Assembly: GCA_002403785.1 (NCBI GenBank)
Contig: DHIM01000254.1
Location: 495 to 8,311, forward strand
Length of the DNA: 7,817 nucleotides
Direction: 5' to 3'
Source: Clostridium sp. UBA4746
GTDB taxonomy: Bacteria; Bacillota; Clostridia; Clostridiales; Clostridiaceae
Shown here piece after piece: positions 4,682 to 7,817 of the stretch. Each line of letters begins with the position of its first letter. The stretch's first letter is position 1. A model generated the notes under the pieces. The model saw only the letters and a list, made by a program, of their open reading frames with translations, was not told the origin of the DNA and ran no database searches. The position numbers and the translations under genes were made by a program.

Positions 4682-6085
4682 AGACAGTATAAGACCAATT
4701 GCAATGATTATAACTGCAGCTGTCATGGAATAACGGAAGCCACTGTATAGTGCTCTAATATTATTTTCACGAGTACTTACACTGCTTGTATTATTCAAAA
4801 ATCTATTCTGACCTGATGTCATTAGACCTATAAATAATGTTGAACCAATTGCTGCAGCTATCTGCATTGAGGTGCTTGTTATAGCGATTCCATCAGCTTG
4901 GTTTTCATTTGATAATTGATTAAGTGCGGTTGTTTGAGAAGATAGTATTATTAGGGATGCTCCAAAACCTACAAAACAATATAATATGGAAATTGTTGAC
5001 ACGGTAGTAGAGACTCCAATACGAGATAATATCCACATGAAAATACATACTATTAAAAATCCAAAAGGTATTAGTTTTCTGCCGCCTATTTTATCAAAAA
5101 CTTTACCTGCAATTGGTGTTGTTAGCCCACTAATTAGAACGGATGGCAGTAGAACAAGAGCTGAAGTTAAAGGTGTAGTATTTAAACCATTCTGCAGTAA
5201 GAGCGGTAATAGCACATTCATTGAGAATAGCACCATTTGTGTAGTTATTATGAGTATTACACATAATGAGAACATGGGACGTTTAAATGCACGTAATTCT
5301 AACATTGGTTCTTTTAAAAATAATTGACGTTTAGTAAAGAAAATTAAGCCTATTATTCCAGCCGCAAACGATACAATAACAACTGATCTATTTGCAGATA
5401 TATCATTTATAGAACTTATACCATATATGATGCCAGCAATGCCTATGGTTGATAGTACAATAGAGAGATAATCAATTTTTGGTTTTGTTATTGTGGAGTC
5501 ATTTTGTAATAATAATGCACCACTAATTATTGATATAAGAGCAAATGGAATTAATACTATAAATAATGATTGCCAATGAAAAAATTGTAATAATGTACCT
5601 GAGACTATTGGACCTAGTGCTGGTCCCATTAAAATAGCACAGACACATAAACCCATTGTTGAACCACGTTTTTCAGGAGCAGAGACTGCTAAAGCGGTAT
5701 TCATCATTATGGGTACTAGCATTCCTGTTCCTGTGGCTTGTATCATTCTTGAAACAAGAAGAGTAGTAAAAGAGGCAGATAATACAGCCATTATTGTTCC
5801 TAGTAAAAATAATATCATTGCGCTTAAAAATAGTTGCCTTGTAGTGAAGCTATGGATAAGGAAAGCTGTTACTGGAACAAGAATACCAACTATTAGCACG
5901 TAAGCAGTTGAAAGCCATTGTACTGTGGTAGCTGTAATATTCATCTCTACCATAATCTTTGCAAAGGCTACATTTAATATGGTTTCATTAAATAGTGATA
6001 GAAAACCTCCAAATAAAAGCACAGCCATAATAGCTTTTACATTATACTGCTTATTTGCTTTTAAATTGTTTTTTCCAAGTTCCAT
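4652..6085 (-). CDS. DHA2-family MFS multidrug exporter, LmrB-like
   Basis: This 477-residue protein has about 14 membrane helices and belongs to the DHA2 (EmrB/QacA) drug:proton antiporters in the cytoplasmic membrane. Signatures seen are FNETILNVAF (32-41, the D-x-T-x-x-N-x-A-L motif of helix 1 with Asn-Glu for Asp), VQWLSTAYVL (55-64), RMIQATGTGM (113-122, motif B), and GPALGPIVSG (154-163, antiporter motif C). The helix 1-3 region resembles Bacillus LmrB/YhcA more than QacA, including NITATTVQW and FTTRQLF. Lincomycin or similar drugs are plausible substrates by family, not shown here. The start has AGGAGG nine bases upstream. The remains of an LmrA-like repressor gene precede it on the same strand, so it was probably the second gene of an lmrAB-type operon. 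It ends at the terminator at 4492. Confidence 0.9.
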   Translation of the reverse strand: MELGKNNLKANKQYNVKAIMAVLLFGGFLSLFNETILNVAFAKIMVEMNITATTVQWLSTAYVLIVGILVPVTAFLIHSFTTRQLFLSAMILFLLGTIMAVLSASFTTLLVSRMIQATGTGMLVPIMMNTALAVSAPEKRGSTMGLCVCAILMGPALGPIVSGTLLQFFHWQSLFIVLIPFALISIISGALLLQNDSTITKPKIDYLSIVLSTIGIAGIIYGISSINDISANRSVVIVSFAAGIIGLIFFTKRQLFLKEPMLELRAFKRPMFSLCVILIITTQMVLFSMNVLLPLLLQNGLNTTPLTSALVLLPSVLISGLTTPIAGKVFDKIGGRKLIPFGFLIVCIFMWILSRIGVSTTVSTISILYCFVGFGASLIILSSQTTALNQLSNENQADGIAITSTSMQIAAAIGSTLFIGLMTSGQNRFLNNTSSVSTRENNIRALYSGFRYSMTAAVIIIAIGLILSLFIRHEVTK

Positions 6086-6142
6086 AAAATTAATCCTCCT
6101 ATAATATAATTAGAAACGGTCCACATATTTGAGAAAATACCT

Positions 6143-6157
6143 TACATAGCATATGTA
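6143..6157. promoter_or_regulatory. 15-bp palindrome between the repressor relic and the exporter
   Basis: TACATA and TATGTA flank GCA in the 104-base gap before the MFS gene. It could be an operator acting on the exporter, or left over from the repressor gene. No regulator can be named. Confidence 0.35.
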
Positions 6158-6189
6158 CTATAATAATATTTCTATTTGTTTATTTACTG

Positions 6190-6288
6190 CTAGAAGTTAT
6201 TTAGCGCTGTGGCATTATATCCTTTAAGCTGAAAAAGCCTAGAGGCTGCACTAAGTATTTTTTCTTTTGAATCTGTCTTAACATCCAT
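6190..6288 (-). pseudogene. Truncated LmrA-like TetR-family repressor
   Basis: Behind a good GGAGG site, ATG 6288 opens a frame reading MDVKTDSKEKILSAASRLFQ and LKGYNATALNNF before TAG at 6190-6192. This is the first helix and part of the helix-turn-helix region of a TetR-family regulator. The I-L-x-A-A-x-x-L-F-Q-L-K-G-Y-x-A-T-x-L-N series is typical of the LmrA/YxaF branch, which continues Q-I-I-K-E-S-G-A-P-K-G-S-L-Y-Y-H-F. Everything after residue 32 is missing: a full repressor needs about 180-190 residues, yet only 104 bases separate this stop from the exporter start. The DNA-binding domain is incomplete, so it should not function. The exporter downstream is probably expressed without this control. 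Confidence 0.8.
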
Positions 6289-6308
6289 TTAATTTTACCT
6301 CCTATTTG

Positions 6309-6352
6309 AAATTATAACTATAAGTCTATATTATACATATTAAAAATTTCAA
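6309..6352 (-). promoter_or_regulatory. Putative promoter and operator of the repressor-exporter unit
   Basis: On the minus strand TTGAAA (6352-6347), a 16-base spacer and TATAGA (6330-6325) form a plausible promoter. Overlapping its -10 is ATAGACTTATAGTTATAA (from 6329). From memory this partly resembles the LmrA/YxaF operator of Bacillus (ATAGAC, a variable centre, then TAT-A with an AT-rich tail), mainly in the two outer parts. A repressor site over the -10 would make sense. The resemblance is imperfect. Confidence 0.35.
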
Positions 6353-6380
6353 TATAAGAGTTTAATGGATAATTTAATGC

Positions 6381-6410
6381 AAATTAACATAACTTAACAA
6401 AAATTAACAA
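6381..6410 (+). repeat. Three 10-bp TTAACA repeats
   Basis: AAATTAACAT, AACTTAACAA and AAATTAACAA follow one another with an exact 10-base period, so TTAACA recurs once per helical turn. It lies just upstream of a TTGACG (6421-6426) that could be a -35 for the hydrogenase operon. The TTAACA unit is the PhoP-box hexamer, but the gap is four bases, at the short end for that box; it could also be a site for another regulator or an UP element. Confidence 0.55.
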
Positions 6411-6440
6411 TCCAATAATCTTGACGACATATTTTGCTTG

Positions 6441-6546
6441 TACACTTATAAGTATACTATCATTATACTTATAACACTATCAGTATACTTATAACACTAT
6501 CAGTATACGTATAACACTATCATTATACTTATAATGCTAATAGTAT
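6441..6546 (+). repeat. 20-bp iteron array upstream of the hydrogenase operon
   Basis: About four and a half tandem copies of a 20-base unit, close to ATACTTATAACACTATCAGT, run through 6461-6540 with degenerate units on both sides (6441-6460 and 6541-6546). The blocks starting at 6461, 6481 and 6501 differ from one another at only one to three positions. Each unit contains a TATACT/TATACG hexamer. A 20-base period is close to two helical turns, placing equivalent positions on about the same DNA face, as expected for cooperative regulator binding. It lies between a possible -35 (TTGACG, 6421) and the hydrogenase start. The units have no unique spacers, so this is not a CRISPR array. Confidence 0.85.
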
Positions 6547-6551
6547 ATTAA

Positions 6552-6573
6552 AGAAAACAGTCGACGGTTTTTT
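6552..6573. promoter_or_regulatory. 22-bp imperfect palindrome in the hydrogenase leader
   Basis: The sequence is symmetric around GTCGAC, with AAAAC on one side and GTTTT on the other and two mismatched pairs. It lies 20 bases before the small-subunit start codon, between the iteron array and the ribosome binding site. It may be an operator; the symmetric centre leaves little loop for an RNA hairpin. Confidence 0.4.
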
Positions 6574-6593
6574 AATTATTAAAGGAGGATATT

Positions 6594-7496
6594 ATGAAGA
6601 TAAATAGAAGAGATTTTTTAAAGTGGTCTGTTGCGGCAGGAGTTGCTTTAAATATAGATTTTGATCTTGCGAACGTAAACACTGTTCTTGCTGCAGAAAC
6701 AGATCCGCCAATAATTTGGATTCAAGGTTCAGGCTGTTCTGGATGTACAATCTCAACTTTAAATGTAACAAGTCCTACCACTATTGACAATGTGCTCTTA
6801 AACAAAATCAGTATGAAGTATAACAGTACCTTAATGGCCGCTTCCGGTCAACTCGCAATGAAAACCTTAGACCAAAATGCAAATGAATACGATGGCGAGT
6901 TTATTCTAGTGATTGAAGGTGCAGTACCAACCGGTGCCAATGGAAACTATTGTGTCATCGGAGAAATTAATGGAACTCCCTTAACAATGCAACAAGCTGT
7001 CTTGAAATATGGACCCATGGCTAAATATGTTGTTGCAGCAGGAACATGTGCTTCATTTGGAGGAGTCTCGGCTTCAGGAGCTAATACAACGGGTTGTAAA
7101 AGCGTTAGTTCTATACTTAGCGGAAAAATTTCAAACCCTGTGGTTAATCTAGCTGGATGTCCGGTTCATCCAACTGTTCTTATTCAAACACTTTTAGATT
7201 TAATACTCATTGGTATGCCAGCACTTGATATCAATAACCGACCTACTAAATTTTTTGGAACAACGATCCATGAAGTATGTCCGAGAAATTTATATCCAGA
7301 TGTATCAAATGATGTACCACTCGGACAATACGGTTGTTATGCATCTATAGGATGTATGGGACCTACTTGTCAGAATGTATGTCCTACGATGAAATGGAAT
7401 AATGGACAAGCATGGTGCGTTGGAGTTAACCATCCTTGTATAGGATGTTCCAATCCTACATTCCCAACAAGTCCTCTATTAAGTCATCATTGGTAG
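6594..7496 (+). CDS. [NiFe] hydrogenase small subunit, Tat-exported
   Basis: This 300-residue iron-sulfur subunit passes electrons between the Ni-Fe site of its partner and an external acceptor. A Tat signal (NRRDFLKW, residues 4-11), a short hydrophobic run and VLA-A near 31-34 indicate export, with the large subunit carried along. Proximal cluster: C48, C51 (GSGCSGCT), C152 (GTCASFGG) and C189 (GCPVHPT). Distal cluster: H226, C229, C248, C254. Medial cluster: C263 (CPTMKW), C282 and C285 (HPCIGC). Residue 275 is Cys in AWCVG, where standard group 1 enzymes have Pro in S-W-P-x, so the medial cluster should be [4Fe-4S] rather than [3Fe-4S]. The proximal motif lacks the extra cysteines of oxygen-tolerant enzymes, and no C-terminal membrane anchor is present. 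AGGAGG precedes the ATG. The large subunit follows 25 bases later. Such genes have been named hydA, hyaA or mbhS. Confidence 0.95.
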   Translation: MKINRRDFLKWSVAAGVALNIDFDLANVNTVLAAETDPPIIWIQGSGCSGCTISTLNVTSPTTIDNVLLNKISMKYNSTLMAASGQLAMKTLDQNANEYDGEFILVIEGAVPTGANGNYCVIGEINGTPLTMQQAVLKYGPMAKYVVAAGTCASFGGVSASGANTTGCKSVSSILSGKISNPVVNLAGCPVHPTVLIQTLLDLILIGMPALDINNRPTKFFGTTIHEVCPRNLYPDVSNDVPLGQYGCYASIGCMGPTCQNVCPTMKWNNGQAWCVGVNHPCIGCSNPTFPTSPLLSHHW

Positions 7497-7521
7497 ATTT
7501 TAAAAAAAGGAGTGATAAATC

Positions 7522-7817
7522 ATGAGTACTTTAGTATTAGATCCAATAACAAGACTTGAAGGCCATTTAAAGGTTTCAGTAACTCTTGACGCTAACAATA
7601 TTGTAACAGCTGCCCAATCAACGGGTAATTTATTTAGAGACTTCGAAAACATGCTTATAGGAAGAGTACCAAAGGATGCAGCATTCTTAACACAAAGAAT
7701 TTGTGGTGTGTGCCCAGTATCTCATGCCATTGCATCTTCAAAGGCTGTTGAAGCTGCTTCAGGGTTTACTCCAAATTTACAAGCTCTTCTTTTAAGAGAC
7801 CTTATACAAGGAGCTAA
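7522..7817 (+). CDS. [NiFe] hydrogenase large subunit, N-terminal part
   Basis: The first 98 residues of the catalytic subunit are present; the gene runs off the window (usual length about 470-570). It starts STLVLDPITRLEGHLKV, with the family-typical D-P-I-T-R-L-E-G-H segment including Glu13. The L1 nickel-binding motif RICGVCPVSHAIAS follows, with Cys61 and Cys64 expected to hold the Ni-Fe centre together with a second C-terminal C-x2-C pair outside the window, and His68 conserved. AAGGAG lies nine bases before the ATG. It is the second gene of the operon. It has no signal of its own and is presumed to be exported through the small subunit's Tat signal. A C-terminal maturation peptide and accessory genes would be expected downstream. 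Confidence 0.95.
   Translation, partial: MSTLVLDPITRLEGHLKVSVTLDANNIVTAAQSTGNLFRDFENMLIGRVPKDAAFLTQRICGVCPVSHAIASSKAVEAASGFTPNLQALLLRDLIQGA

Noticed and set aside
4468..5903. Open frames at 4468-4668 (minus) and at 4986-5327 and 5709-5903 (plus)
   Set aside because: The two plus-strand frames are antisense to the MFS exporter; the minus one crosses its terminator and 3' end. None shows a protein-like motif.
6421..6438. Sigma-54 promoter for the hydrogenase (TTGAC ... TTGCT)
   Set aside because: The GA to GC distance is one base longer than the strict sigma-54 spacing and the -24 GG is not present.
6441..6546. CRISPR array
   Set aside because: The 20-base units are directly tandem with no unique spacers, and no cas genes are nearby.
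6602..6760. Oxygen-tolerant type [NiFe] hydrogenase
   Set aside because: The proximal motif is C-S-G-C without the extra adjacent cysteine expected of the six-cysteine proximal cluster.

Overview
The window looks like chromosomal DNA from a low-GC Firmicute, most likely a Clostridium or a close relative. It is very AT-rich, the start sites have AGGAGG-type ribosome binding sites, and the recognisable proteins (bacterial ferritin, DUF421/YetF-type membrane protein, LmrB-like drug exporter, Tat-exported [NiFe] hydrogenase) fit that group. I assign no species.

Layout. Positions 1-1110 are mostly remnants: a possible membrane-protein tail at the left edge, a SHOCT-like fragment, a short orphan start, and on the minus strand a broken copy of a small Cys-rich protein whose intact paralogue lies at 3626. 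A ferritin gene with its own terminator follows (1120-1727), then a DUF421 membrane protein on the minus strand (1838-2527). The gap at 2528-3600 holds a secD fragment abutting a 169-bp MITE-like element with 30-bp inverted ends, two hairpins, and a PhoP-box-like repeat in front of the intact Cys-rich gene (3626-3823). That gene converges on a small coiled-coil gene (3851-4009) across a perfect 20-bp palindrome. Positions 4010-4651 carry AT-rich inverted repeats and terminators but no convincing gene.

Right-hand part. A 14-helix DHA2-type MFS exporter (4652-6085, minus) is preceded by the first 32 codons of an LmrA-like TetR repressor that then stops, so the normal lmrA-lmrB arrangement has lost its repressor. 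Facing away from it is a [NiFe] hydrogenase operon: a Tat-exported small subunit (6594-7496) and the start of the large subunit (7522 to the window end). The divergent intergenic region contains three 10-bp TTAACA repeats, about four and a half 20-bp iterons and a palindrome.

Most notable points: a cysteine in the hydrogenase small subunit where standard enzymes have proline, predicting a [4Fe-4S] medial cluster; the iteron array in the hydrogenase promoter region; the truncated repressor; and several gene relics. I found no CRISPR array, tRNA, rRNA or intact transposase, and no clearly new multi-gene system.
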